Origin: Trichomonas vaginalis G3
Taxonomy: Eukaryota; Parabasalia; Trichomonadida; Trichomonadidae
Length of the DNA: 64,000 bases
Direction of reading: 5' to 3'
Assembly: GCF_026262505.1 (NCBI RefSeq)
Contig: NC_067205.1
Span: 14,570,001-14,634,000, forward strand
Part shown: piece after piece, positions 28,416 through 38,785 of the stretch
Layout of the letters: each line of letters opens with the position of its first letter
Position numbering within the stretch: position 1 is the stretch's first letter
The notes under the pieces: generated by a model
Database searches by the model: none
Told to the model about the DNA's origin: nothing
The model's input: only the letters and a program-made list of their open reading frames with translations
Position numbers and translations under genes: made by a program

Positions 28416-29987
28416 TTATTCCTCACTGTCGTCCGTAGCTAAGTTATAGTCATCTAATCTTATTATGGGGATGCCATTAGCACGCACCTGAATGGCAAAG
28501 CAACAATCCCTCATAAATCCAATAAGTGGCTTTGGTACATTTTCAGTTGCTAGTTCAATAGGTCCTTTAACAGACAATTTGTATGTTATTGGAGCAGTAG
28601 ATGTTTGACCTTGCTGGAAGCAAAAGTCCACTTCTGTTGGAAAACCACATAAGAAATGTGTGTTGTCATAGCTATCCCATTTATGTTCCACACTACCATC
28701 ATCCACCAATGACCTCATAACATCTTCATTAAATCCTATCATATCATTGTTTGTATTGCAAGCGTTCGCAACCATTTCATAAAATACAGGTCCATATGAT
28801 TTTTCGGGTTCTGCAGGCATATTTCCATAAGCTCCCATGGAAAGCTGAAGATATTTAAACTTAGGGTTCTCAAAATTAACATAATAGTTGTCTTTCTTTC
28901 TAAATAGTGCCCAAATACTTTTAACATTAATAGGCGTATAAGCTGCTGTAAATGTTGCACTTGAACTATCTGTATTCTTTGAGAATGAACCGTCCATAGG
29001 AATCCAATCCATAACTTTAACAGGAAAACATAAAGCCTCGTTTGTATAATGTTCTACAAGTTCTGTATAAATGTTAGGGTCTAAAGAGAATGATTTTGGA
29101 TGAATGAAACATTCATTAAAATCCATCTTTATTCGAAATAGTTGCTGGGTTACAGTTGTAATAGTAACTGTTCCACTAGCTTCAGTTGCACTCGTTATCA
29201 TAGTGAATGGTTCATTCCATGGAACAAATTTATTTGTCGGTGGATTTGAATCTGAAGCAAATGCAACTTTAAGAGTTGGATTGAAAGCAATGATATCATT
29301 TACAGATATAGATGTGCATTGTAAGGCGTCGCTACTGAACTTTACTTTAAGCTGAATGTTTCCTGCAAAAGCTGGAATAAATCGAATAGCTTCTAATGGA
29401 AAATTTCTAACAGGAATTCTTAAACGAAGCTTAAAATCAAATGATTTTCCTGCTGTAATTGGACCACTAACAATTTGTCCTGTTCTGCATGTTCCCGAAT
29501 GACTCCATACATCTTCATGTCGAGTCTTTGAGAAAACATCTACTTTCTTTATTTGTTCGGTAGTTTGTGAGTTTGAAGTTATATATGCTTCTTCTCTTGC
29601 GTTGTCTTGAGAATATACGATACGACCATTTGCAAGGATTTGATATCCAGCAACTGCATAGAAAGCGTCATCGAAACCAATCCAAAATCCTGGTGGGTTT
29701 GTTTTATTGGAACCTGAACCAATTTCTTTATCTACAATAAATTGACCTTCCATTTTATACGTAATGAATGTATTGTAAAGGTCCAACATATTTTCACCAG
29801 GAGGTGAGAGATTGAATGTTACCCATGTGTTATCTTTAGCAGTTCCAGGTTGTGATGGAATCTTTGCGTCAGAATATTTTCTATTAGTGTCACCAATTTG
29901 AACTGCATTGTCTATGATATCGAAATATGAGCGAATCTGATGAATATGCTCTGCTGGAGTAAATTCGTTTAGCTGTTCGTTCTGCAT
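28416..29987 (-). CDS. Major capsid protein of Maverick 2 (double jelly-roll, 523 aa)
   Basis: This copy looks whole. It is a long beta-rich protein with the Polinton major capsid layout. The first jelly roll spans about residues 60-210 (TWVTFNLSPPGENMLDLYNT, FKLRLRIPVRNFPLEAIRF). The second covers the remainder (LFRIKMDFNECFIHPKSFSL, ITYKLSVKGPIELATENVPK), ending IPIIRLDDYNLATDDSEE. The start follows TTTTTATCTGAAG and AAATACATG. Downstream it runs 30 bases from the membrane protein gene. Assignment rests on gene order, size and strand pattern; no fold search was possible. Confidence 0.85.
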   Translation of the reverse strand: MQNEQLNEFTPAEHIHQIRSYFDIIDNAVQIGDTNRKYSDAKIPSQPGTAKDNTWVTFNLSPPGENMLDLYNTFITYKMEGQFIVDKEIGSGSNKTNPPGFWIGFDDAFYAVAGYQILANGRIVYSQDNAREEAYITSNSQTTEQIKKVDVFSKTRHEDVWSHSGTCRTGQIVSGPITAGKSFDFKLRLRIPVRNFPLEAIRFIPAFAGNIQLKVKFSSDALQCTSISVNDIIAFNPTLKVAFASDSNPPTNKFVPWNEPFTMITSATEASGTVTITTVTQQLFRIKMDFNECFIHPKSFSLDPNIYTELVEHYTNEALCFPVKVMDWIPMDGSFSKNTDSSSATFTAAYTPINVKSIWALFRKKDNYYVNFENPKFKYLQLSMGAYGNMPAEPEKSYGPVFYEMVANACNTNNDMIGFNEDVMRSLVDDGSVEHKWDSYDNTHFLCGFPTEVDFCFQQGQTSTAPITYKLSVKGPIELATENVPKPLIGFMRDCCFAIQVRANGIPIIRLDDYNLATDDSEE

Positions 29988-30014
29988 GTATTTACTTCAG
30001 ATAAAAATATCTAT

Positions 30015-30442
30015 TTACTTCATTATTCTCACTCTTCTTCTTGGCATTCGTGGTGGAAGTTGTTTCTTGACATTTTCAATGAACTGTACATTCTCTTTTG
30101 TCTCAACTTCTTTCACTGGTGGGTCAGGGTTCTTTGACTCGGTTTGCTTTTCAATGAAATTCACGAACTTTGCAATAAGCTCTTGGTTCGTTATTGAAAG
30201 AACATCTGGCTTCTTTTCTTCTGGTTCTATTGACTTTTCAGTTTGAATAGAAGGTTTTATATGGGCTTCGCCCTCGGTGCCATGCACCTTAATGTTGTCG
30301 CTTTCTGCATTCGCTAATGGAACCTTTCTTTTTCTTACGTATATTTTACCATCTTTACTCTGACTTACGTAATAGAAAGGATGTTGTATTCCTCTGCGTC
30401 ATTTAATATAATAGACTCTCGCTCTGATTTTGACAAGCTCAT
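30015..30442 (-). pseudogene. Counterpart of the basic-tailed 144-aa gene, Maverick 2
   Basis: The C-terminal half (SIEPEEKKPDVLSITNQELI, then the Arg-rich LPPRMPRRRVRIMK) is the same as at 19791-20225. The gene carries a well-formed twin hairpin (30263-30288) where the Maverick 1 copy has a degenerate one. It looks broken. Confidence 0.65.
30263..30288. repeat. Twin hairpin within the basic-tailed gene, Maverick 2
   Basis: Read on the plus strand, GGGC-TTC-GCCC is followed by GGTGC-CAT-GCACC. The matching site in Maverick 1 (near 19945-19970) keeps only traces (GGTGCATG, then GGGTGAAGCCC). Confidence 0.75.
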
Positions 30443-30487
30443 TTTACATCGGTTAAAGTTTTAATTTTGTTTTTTATCTGCAGTCAA

Positions 30488-30746
30488 ATGACTCAGACAA
30501 CCCTACGGACAAGACCCAAGGGGTCATAGATGTTGAAGCATTGAAGAAAGAAATTCGTGAGCAAATTTTATCCGAACTGAAGGAACAAAAACAAGAACAA
30601 AAGCCAGAGAGACCAAAGAGAAAACTTAGTGAAAAACAACTTGCTGCATTAGCTGCTGGAAGACAAAAGAACCCACGTTTGCTGGCGAAAAAGCTAGAGA
30701 AGAAGCTGAAGCAAAAGCTAAAGAAGCTGAAGCAAAGAAAGAGTAA
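30488..30746 (+). pseudogene. Small charged coiled-coil gene, Maverick 2 copy
   Basis: Counterpart of 19485-19745, with the same helix (KKEIREQILSELKEQKQEQK) and the same start element (TTTTTTATCTGCAGTCAAATG). It looks broken. Confidence 0.6.
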
Positions 30747-30770
30747 ATGGTTTATTTTTATCCGAATTAA

Positions 30771-31625
30771 ATGTATAGACAAATACCTTTATCTGTTGCG
30801 TTCAGTAGTGAAAACCCTGACGTCAAAATAAAGGGGAACAGAGTAACGTTTAAGTTTCCAACAGACTGGATTGTGAACATAAATGAAGAGAAGTACATTG
30901 GCATAACATCTATGTATATAACACGTGCTTTCAGAAAGGTTGACTTTATACTTCAAGTCGAGATAGAAAATGACGAACAGTCTTTAAGCGCCCAAAACAT
31001 TCACATATACAAATACTTTAAAGACGATACAACATTGCAACAATGTATGATTTCATTTAATGAGATGTTCGAGAAAAAGTTCAACATTGAAGTACAAACT
31101 TTACAGCCTTTACGTGAGTTTCTTGCACAACTGAAAGAAGAAGGTAGTCAGCCACAACTTATAGACTTTCATTATGAATTTAATGAAAATGAAGATGGAA
31201 CACATGACTGTCAGTTTGTTATATATTCACCATTCAATGAAGTCGCTAAAGAGAAAGAAAATCCATTACGTATAAGATTTCAAATCTCTGAACCAAGTGA
31301 TGATTTCAAGAATGTTTTCAATTATGATGCAATGCTTCCGAGGAAAAATGAATTTTCAAAGATTGTAACACCTGGTATTTGGGATAGAAAGCAAGCTATA
31401 TTATATTCAAACTTAAGTAAGGGAGTTGAAAATGAGTTCATTGGTCATACAAGAAATTCACCATTCCAAATCCTAAATACTATAAATTAACTGGCTTCAA
31501 TCGTGAGTTTTGGATAGACATGTTCTCACTCATGACCATAAATGCCCAGTGTTCTTACCTCCAGATGGGAAGGACTGTCTCTACATTGAAGCACAACTCT
31601 TAAACTCTACCATCGCAGTATTGTA
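30771..31625 (+). pseudogene. Minor capsid (penton-like) candidate C, Maverick 2 copy
   Basis: Counterpart of 18603-19460, starting MYRQIPLSVAFSSENPDVKI behind TTTTTATCCGAATTAAATG. A block near the middle (DDTTLQQCMISFNEMFEKKF) differs more from Maverick 1 than the rest, as if locally exchanged with a third relative. It looks broken. Confidence 0.65.
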
Positions 31626-31636
31626 AATGACCACAT

Positions 31637-31647
31637 GGGCTTCGCCC
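31637..31647. repeat. Residual hairpin between minor capsid and polymerase genes, Maverick 2
   Basis: GGGC-TTC-GCCC remains; the partner palindrome (GCCGCTAG) is only partial here while Maverick 1 has the full twin at 18569-18592. Confidence 0.6.
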
Positions 31648-31705
31648 TTGCCGCTAGTTTTATTTTTATCACGAATGACCTCATTGCTGACAAAAATAAA
31701 TGACC

Positions 31706-34700
31706 TCAGAACTTCAACTTACGAATAAAGCTTGTTTTAGTCGTTATTGAGAAGTTAAACTTCTCTTCAAAGCAAGGTTGACATGACTTACATAAGTCAA
31801 ATCCAATCTCTTGACCGTCATAAAGTGCTTTATAAAGTTTCATGACACTGAACTCAGAGTCTTTGTCAAATTTTCCTTGCGGAACCATTAAACCTTTATC
31901 TTCATTGTAATAGCATTGTATAGCTTCAGGAAACATTTCATTAGCGGTTAAAGCAATAACATCTTGCTTCACGCCTTTCATTCTGCAGTGAAATGCAACT
32001 TCATTTAAATCATTCGTGAGTAAGTCTATGTAAGTCTTCTTTCCACAAAATATTGACTTGTATGCTAAACTTTGTTTATCTTTTGTGATTTCTGCAAAGT
32101 CGCTATGAAATTGACCAAGGTTTTTACCAATGAGAACTCTTCCATAACGTTTCTCAAACTCTTCAGCTAAACGAGGGATATCTTCATTGTAGAGATGCAT
32201 ACTGTCCGTATCGCTATAAAAGATGTCCATTCCTAAGTCCTCAGCAGTACAGAATACTTCACATTATTCTCTTCGACATAGACAGAATGTTAACACCAAG
32301 TGGATAGAAGTTAAAGTGTCTGCAAATGCTTTTCGTTAGCTTGAAAATAGTTTTATCTGAACCATCCAAACCTTCGAACTTCACTATATGGTTGTAGTTT
32401 CTGATGGCATATCTTATAGCATCTTTGTCATTTACTATGGTTATTTTTGACTCAATAGGAGATAGAATAGTTTTGCCATAAATACTGTTCAGAATGAGCT
32501 TTATATTTTCTTGCAAAGGATTTCCTTCTTTCTTATACTTTAACCTTAACTCAAACAACTTCTTTACTTCATCTCTTATTCTAATATCTCTGTTTCCATC
32601 GTAATAGTATCCTTGCAACACTTCACATTTGACACCTTGATATTTTATGAGGTCTTGTAATGTTATATGGTCAACATACATTAAACAGCAAGTGTTTGAA
32701 CTTCTGGGAACGTTAAGTTCTGGATTTAGTTCAGGGTCACAAACTATTAAAGGAAAGTGTCTATGTATTCCAATCTCTGTTATCTTAATGAGAACAAAGA
32801 AGCCAGACATAAACTTTTCACCAATGGGTTCCTTTTGGTCGTCATCGAATAAATGTCTCATGAGATACTCTGTGCTTAACATTTCTTTCTTCATAACCTT
32901 TGGAATCCTTCTAAAGTATAAAGTCTTGCTATAGCTGATGGATATAATGAAACAGCGTCGAAGTCAGCAATGAGTTTCTTTTCGCTCTTTTGTTTCATGT
33001 TATCTGACAGCATACATCTTCCACCTTGAATACAGCGTGAAATAAATTCTCTTGGTTTATTTGAGAGGTCATATAAATTTCCATTCGGGAAGTACACTCT
33101 GTTCTCAAATAATTTGTTAGCAATTGAACAAATACTAACGTAGTCATAAACGTTTAAATCAAATTCTTTAATATGTCATTGCGGAACTTAACAAAACCTT
33201 CTCTTAAAATTCTTACATCTTGTTTGCAATAAAATGAGCTATATTTTTCTAAGTCGAAGTGGTTTTCATCTATTCTGCAACCTTTGATGGAATCTATGTT
33301 TTTCAGAAATGTATCTGCATCCTGGATAAACTTACATGCTTCAGAAATGACACCAGTTCTGTTGTCATTTGCTAACAAAGTACTGCTGTAGTAGTTATAT
33401 GGAAATACTTCTTTCGGTCCTGTTTGTAAGTTAAACATAGCAGGAAATAGTTTAAGCTTCTTATTTATAACACTGTAAGAGTCTTTTATAATAATTGCCC
33501 GTCCTTTATATAAACCAGTTATTTGCATTGTTCGTGAACCTTTAATGATGGGAGTTCCTTTCACTTCTGTCATGTGTCTTAAGATGAAGTTTATATCATA
33601 GCTGAGGTTATGGAAATATATTAAACTCTTGTCAGGAAGTCGCTCCAAAAATTCTGTTGCACAGTTTTGACCCCATATGCTTTCACTCACTGAACCATCT
33701 TCACTGTCGTAACAGATGTTAAAAGCTTTATGAAAGCCGTCTGTGCTACACTCAAAGTCAGCAAAGAAAACATGCTCAGGAATGAACTTACATTTAGCTT
33801 TATTTACTTCTTTTGACTCTGCTTTCTTCTTCAGTTGTACACAATACTTTGGAGCATATGTCAAATCTTTAAATGGTGCAAGGTTCTGTTTATATAAGTC
33901 AGTCGTATATGTGAAAAGTTCTCCATAAGAAATAGGTTCGAAATATTTGCACTCCCACAATGTTTTCATAACATCCCATAGCGGTGTAGTTCTATCCATG
34001 CGAACTACATATTTATCTTCTCTCTTTGTATAAATCTTCATCTGTTTCTCAATGTTCATTCCACCACACTCCTTCAAGATTTCTATATAGTTGCGAATGA
34101 AATATGTTGTCATTGGAAGTCTTTCATTTAGCATGTAGTGGTCTTCAACAAGAAGTAAGTCAATAGTTCGAACAGTTTCACATTCTTTTGGTATATCTCT
34201 TTATTTCATTATGTCTTGAGTCATTGAAATAACCAATGGTAACATTAAATGCTATACCTGTTGCGTCAGAAATTTCTTGTACTTTACTTTGAGGAAAGTC
34301 TCTAACACGAATGACTTCTCTCATGTGGTCAATAGTTTCTTCATTTACTCCAGCCTGAATGCAAGCATAAACGAAGCAGTTATCTTCTGTCATAAGTGTT
34401 GCAGTTCTTTTGTTCAGTTCATTGAAGATTTGGTAGCGTTCAAGATTTATAGGTAATGTGCAAAGATACTTCCAGAACTGACCGCTTCTCTTCTTATAAA
34501 ACTTCTTTTCACCATTATCTTTCCAAAAGCTTTCTATAAGTGCTGGGTTTCCTGTTTGCTTAAGAGCTTCCAAAATGGCTTTCTGGTCATTTGTCAGTGT
34601 GCTTTCATCTCTATATGGTCTCTTTTTTGGTTTGCCTTTCTTTACATCTGACATCGTTAAGCCTTCATATTCTGTTAAATCATACATCTTTATTTCAGTA

Positions 34701-35478
34701 AGATTCTTTATGTTTGTCAAGAAGAAGTCATAGTGCATTTCAACAATACCTGCAGCATTTGCTTCTATCTCTGATATAAAGTTCTCCTTCAAGAGCTGAT
34801 GTAGTAATGTTCCAATATTATTGAGGTTTAACGTAGAACATTCATACTTTCCACCAAGTTTATAACATACCATCCATCTTTGTTGGGAGTTTATTTTAAT
34901 CTTCTCTAAGAGTCTCATGAAAACCTTACCGAAATGTTTGTGTAAGTAGTCTCTGTTTGGTTCATCTAAAGCTTCGATGTTAAAGTCAATGAGTCTATTG
35001 CCTGACTTCACATTTCTCTTCCTATTCTCTTCATCTTTCTTTAACCATCTCTCACCTTCTTTTGGTTTGTCGTCAATGGAACGAATGACATCGTTAGCTT
35101 TGCGAACTTGTTCTATAGCGCTCTTAAACATCTCTCTTCTCTGTTGTTTCAGTGTGTCGTCTCTTCTTCTTGTTTCACCAACGTTTGCATTTGTTATGTC
35201 AAACATTTCTCTTCTTACTTCATGAGGTACTGAACGTCTATGATATAAGTCAATAGCAACGTCATTTAAAGGAAATGCTCTTGCATGGACTTCGTCCTCG
35301 CCGCGTTGCGGCTTTATGAACTCATGAATTCTATCATAACTTATTCACCATTGTAGTCTTTAATGAAGTCAGCGAGTGCTTTTTTGTTTGTTGCGTAATG
35401 CTTTGCAACATCTATATTAGCTTCTGTAAGAAGTTGTTTTATTTCCGAGTGTTCTAACTTAGACAACTTCCGATACAT
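31706..35478 (-). pseudogene. Protein-primed family B DNA polymerase, Maverick 2 copy
   Basis: It has the same domain order as the Maverick 1 gene. Motif C reads FYSDTDSMHLY (near 32210), motif B LNSIYGKTIL (near 32480) and motif A ADFDAVSLYPS (near 32960). The exonuclease motifs lie between about 33200 and 33770 and the OTU-like segment lies near 34150-34420. It looks broken, with several breaks. Confidence 0.92.
35287..35312. repeat. Twin hairpin inside the polymerase gene, Maverick 2
   Basis: On the plus strand GGAC-TTC-GTCC is followed by GCCGC-GTT-GCGGC, the reverse of the Maverick 1 site at 14913-14938. Here both the position and the sequence are kept. Confidence 0.75.
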
Positions 35479-35569
35479 CTTTAGTAGGAAATAAAAAAAT
35501 ATTTTTTTGAAAAAATTAGATTAGATTTTTTAAAGTTATTTTTCAAAATAATTTAATATTTTTATTTTA

Positions 35570-36043
35570 ATGAAACACATGCAAGATTGCAAGTTCTTTT
35601 CATACAATGCTCTCGCTACTGCCATCAAGAATGAGTTCAATAATGCTTCAAATGTTAATGTTATCTTTAACAAGAAGTTTGTGAAAGAATCTAAGTTTGG
35701 TCAGTATGTCAGACCATTAGCTATCGTCATTGACCGCAAACGTTATACTTCACAAGAGTTAGCAGTAGTTTTGAAACAAAAGAGTTTCTTCGTGAATGTC
35801 AAAGATACTCATTATACTGTCATAAAGAACTCTAACATTGACTTCTTCAGTATTGCTTTAAATCTTTCCGAACAGAAAGAATATAAGAAGGGTGAAACAT
35901 ATGTGAAATATTATCCTTCATCTCTGAAGACAATAACGAACAAAGATGTTATACAGAAATTCTTACCAAAGGTTGAAGAAGCTTCTATTGACATTGACGA
36001 AGAAAGTGAAATGGTTGAAGAAATTGACCCTGACGTCATTTAA
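35570..36043 (+). CDS. Conserved protein divergent from polymerase, Maverick 2 (157 aa)
   Basis: Counterpart of 14181-14654, with the same N-terminus (MKHMQDCKFFSYNALATAIK) and an acidic tail. It looks whole. Confidence 0.7.
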   Translation: MKHMQDCKFFSYNALATAIKNEFNNASNVNVIFNKKFVKESKFGQYVRPLAIVIDRKRYTSQELAVVLKQKSFFVNVKDTHYTVIKNSNIDFFSIALNLSEQKEYKKGETYVKYYPSSLKTITNKDVIQKFLPKVEEASIDIDEESEMVEEIDPDVI

Positions 36044-36061
36044 GCAAAAATATATTTTTGG

Positions 36062-36277
36062 TTAGTCTTCATATCGATATTTTACAACAATTCCCCAATG
36101 TATAAACTTTTCATACGCTTTTTCATAAGCTTTATATACCTTCAGAAATTTTGCATAATCTTTAGAAGCATTTAGATATTGTTTAAATGCTTTGTATGTC
36201 TTCAGAAATTTTGCATAATCTTTTACATGTTGTTCGTTCTCTTCTTCTGTCATGAGTTCCGAATATTCTAAATTCAT
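36062..36277 (-). CDS. Small accessory protein with internal repeat, Maverick 2 only (71 aa)
   Basis: The protein contains two copies of a ~17-residue unit (KDYAKFLKTYKAFKQYLNAS and KDYAKFLKVYKAYEKAYEKF), so it is probably a short helical repeat. Maverick 1 lacks it at this position. Unknown function. Confidence 0.5.
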   Translation of the reverse strand: MNLEYSELMTEEENEQHVKDYAKFLKTYKAFKQYLNASKDYAKFLKVYKAYEKAYEKFIHWGIVVKYRYED

Positions 36278-36326
36278 GTTCTTTCATATGAGATAAAATT
36301 TTATAAAAAATATAGCTTAGATTTTT

Positions 36327-37154
36327 TTATTCTTCCTCTTTGAAGTTATCGAAATATTCTGTTATTTTTTCCTTCAGTAATGTTAAGTCTTCTTTGAATG
36401 TAAGTATTGTGCAACCTTTGATGTCATAGTGTGTTTGAGGAAGAGTATTTTTGACAATTTCCTTTATTTGCTCATTCGGTGTCATTGAAATCGGTAAGTT
36501 TTCACGATAGAACCAGTTTCTATCAGATTTATATATCTTAGCTAAGTCATAAAAGCTCTTGTTGTTTCTTCTCACTAAATGCAACATAACCATATCTTTA
36601 TCTTCTTCATTTTCCATCTCTTCAGTATATATCATATACTTATAACTCTTTTCCTTTCCTTTTGGTACCGAACGCGGTATTCTTTTCTGTATGCTTTTGT
36701 CTTTGGATTCAATGACTTCATCTTTTGCTTGAAGTTTCTTTTCCATCTCTCCACGTTCTGCTTTATATAGTTCATCTAACATCATGAAAATATAACAAGC
36801 ATAACGAGGTGAAGCCCACATTGCTACAGCATTTACTAAAAGTCTATGAACATAATATCCTTTCAAACCAGGAGCCAAATTCGTGCGATTTTCGTACGGA
36901 ATCTCTTCTCTCGGTTTTCCGAGGGAAGCAATCATATGAGGAAATTCTTCTAAAAGTTCTTTTGTCTGTTGGTTTTCAAACCAATGATATGCTTGCTTTG
37001 TAGAACGAAGAGCATTCATTATACTTTGCATTTGGTACATGTCATCTTTGACCGAACGAATGAGGCGAAGTTGTTTGTTATATTGTATGTATTCGTATTC
37101 TTCATTTATGGCTTCATGAACGATAGCAGTTGTTGTGTTCTCTAATGTTGACAT
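36327..37154 (-). CDS. KilA-N-like accessory protein, Maverick 2 (275 aa)
   Basis: Counterpart of 12926-13723. The start MSTLENTTTA directly follows the shared leader (minus strand). KilA-N-like residues GYYVHRLLVNAVAMWASPRY and the charged coiled-coil linker are kept. The end extends a few residues further (TEYFDNFKEEE). Confidence 0.7.
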   Translation of the reverse strand: MSTLENTTTAIVHEAINEEYEYIQYNKQLRLIRSVKDDMYQMQSIMNALRSTKQAYHWFENQQTKELLEEFPHMIASLGKPREEIPYENRTNLAPGLKGYYVHRLLVNAVAMWASPRYACYIFMMLDELYKAERGEMEKKLQAKDEVIESKDKSIQKRIPRSVPKGKEKSYKYMIYTEEMENEEDKDMVMLHLVRRNNKSFYDLAKIYKSDRNWFYRENLPISMTPNEQIKEIVKNTLPQTHYDIKGCTILTFKEDLTLLKEKITEYFDNFKEEE

Positions 37155-37215
37155 TTCTGTTCTTACATACAAAATAAAAAAATAAATAAAAATAAAACTA
37201 ACTTTATTTTTCTGT
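37155..37215 (-). promoter_or_regulatory. Shared accessory-gene leader, Maverick 2 copy
   Basis: On the minus strand AAAATAAAGTTAGTTTTATT and the following T-rich run lead to GTATGTAAGAACAGAAATG. It is nearly the same as 12163-12224 in Maverick 1, although the genes downstream differ. Confidence 0.65.
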
Positions 37216-37617
37216 GTTAAAGAAATGTTAAAAATTCATGGTTACATATGTGAAAAGAAGTCACGAACAAATGAAGGTCATAAGATTCAGCACATAATTC
37301 TGAATTGAATGGTGTGTCATACATGTCAAACCGTCAAGAATTGAAGGAGATACGAGGCTATAAAGATTTTGGATATTTTCTGACACACACCCTGAGGGAA
37401 AAGTGACAAAACATGACGATAGAAAAAGTGACAAAATGAGAGAAAGTTGTTCCTCGACCAAAATACAATCATGTTGAAAAAGTGACATTTGTAAAGTTGG
37501 ACGATAGGATTTCCTGAAAAAGTGCAAGACTTGTCTTGAATCAGGACAAAACTTTACAAAATGTAAACTTTACATAACCGTTTCTATCGTACATGATATT
37601 TAGTTGACATTGTAAAC
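37216..37617. other. Non-coding accessory stretch of Maverick 2
   Basis: Short repeated AAAAAGTGACA-type words occur near 37425, 37478 and 37516. An 88-codon frame here looks fortuitous. No gene is supported. Confidence 0.5.
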
Positions 37618-37975
37618 TATCTTCATGTAAAGTATGGCGGTTTGAAACCGTCGGGAACCTTCACTTTTTTGACGAAGTGCGAATCTTCACTTCGTGTCAT
37701 GATGCAAAAATAAATGGTTCATTTACTTACAATATTTTTGTACAAAACGACCCCAAACTTTTAACTTCTTTTCTGCAGCTTCTAATGCTATCTTCATGTA
37801 AAGTATGGCGGTTTGAAACCGTCGGGAACCTTCACTTTTTTGACGAAGTGCGAATCTTCACTTCGTGTCATGATGCAAAAATAATGAGTTCATTTACTCA
37901 CAATATTTTTGTACAAAACGACCCCAAACTTTTAACTTCTTTTCTGCAGCTTCTAATGCTATCTTGGCGAGTTCA
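37618..37975. repeat. Two-copy 171-bp tandem repeat with strong hairpins
   Basis: The unit begins near CTTCATGTAAAGTATGGCGG (37621 and 37792). Each copy carries CGGTT-TGA-AACCG and a longer stem ACGAAGTG/CACTTCGT. The unit ends in coding sequence for the tail of the KilA-N gene at 37894-38559, so the gene end was duplicated with it. Confidence 0.85.
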
Positions 37976-38559
37976 TATTCTCTAAATTCTCTCTTTAAAT
38001 CTTCTTGTTCCCATTGGTCTAGTTCGTATGGAGAATCTCTATAACCATAACATATCTCACGTTCATGTTCTAATTGTTTTTCGCACATTTTTCCAACTTC
38101 TTGTTCGAACAAAGGTTTAGCATTCTCTACTGTATCTTCGAGTTCTTCTTCATCTAATTTCTCATGAACTTTCTTGTCTATGGAGTCCATAATATCTTTG
38201 ACATAAAATGCATACTTTACAGAGCACCATTCAGCAACAAAATGAACGAAGTCAGGATGTATGTAAATACCTTTGAATTCATTTATAACACCCTTAGTAA
38301 GCTCATAAAATGCTTGTTTTGAGGTTGAGCCACTTTTGGCTCGACCGTATTCTTTCAACCAAAACTCAAGAATTTCCTGCATTTTAGCACTATTGAGAAA
38401 TCTGTTTAAATGGTTTAACTTTCCTGCTTCTCTTGCCATCTTTGTTGCATTAATGTAACCATCCTTGTCTCTACGTAAGACTTCAATACCGTTATAAGTG
38501 CCTTTTGTGAATGTTTCGCCATTAGATTTGTTAGTGAATGTTTTTGCTTCGACTGACAT
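37894..38559 (-). CDS. KilA-N domain accessory protein, Maverick 2 only (221 aa)
   Basis: This is a clear KilA-N domain in the first ~130 residues: DGYINATKMAREAGKLNHL near the start and GIYIHPDFVHFVAEWCSVKY with AFYVKDIMDSI near its end. A charged helical C-terminal part follows. It begins right after the shared leader. KilA-N proteins of phages and large DNA viruses bind DNA; a regulatory role is inferred. Maverick 1 has the T5orf172 gene and the coiled-coil cassette in this interval instead. Confidence 0.8.
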   Translation of the reverse strand: MSVEAKTFTNKSNGETFTKGTYNGIEVLRRDKDGYINATKMAREAGKLNHLNRFLNSAKMQEILEFWLKEYGRAKSGSTSKQAFYELTKGVINEFKGIYIHPDFVHFVAEWCSVKYAFYVKDIMDSIDKKVHEKLDEEELEDTVENAKPLFEQEVGKMCEKQLEHEREICYGYRDSPYELDQWEQEDLKREFREYELAKIALEAAEKKLKVWGRFVQKYCE

Positions 38560-38620
38560 TTCTGTTCTTACCTACAAGATAAAAAGTTAGAAAAAAATAA
38601 AACTAACGTTATTTTTTCTG
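38560..38620 (-). promoter_or_regulatory. Shared accessory-gene leader, second Maverick 2 copy
   Basis: A variant of the leader (AATAACGTTAGTTTTATTTT then TTTTTATCTTGTAGGTAAGA). It lacks the upstream ATG present in other copies, which supports starting these proteins at the second ATG. Confidence 0.6.
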
Positions 38621-38649
38621 TCTTAAGGAAATTCATGAGGGTAGAAATG

Positions 38650-38695
38650 AGGTTAGAAAAGTGGTTAGAAAACGTGTTAGATCTAACATTCTAAC
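38650..38695. promoter_or_regulatory. Variant palindrome and iterons (GTTAGATCTAAC)
   Basis: GAGGTTAGAAAA, GTGGTTAGAAAA and then GTTAGATCTAAC and ATTCTAAC mirror the GGTGAAAAAA iterons and GGTGAGATCTCACC palindrome of Maverick 1. Both arms and the iterons have changed together. It lies ~100 bases upstream of the KilA-N gene. Confidence 0.6.
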
Positions 38696-38785
38696 ATAAA
38701 CTTTATTTTTGGTGTAAATAAATGGTACCATTAATGATATCATGACTGTTCTCGTTCATGTCTGATTTACATCTAATGAAAAAGT

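Noticed and set aside
37261-37527. An 88-codon frame in the Maverick 2 accessory region
   Set aside because: No start context, no counterpart, and the DNA is made of short repeated non-coding words.
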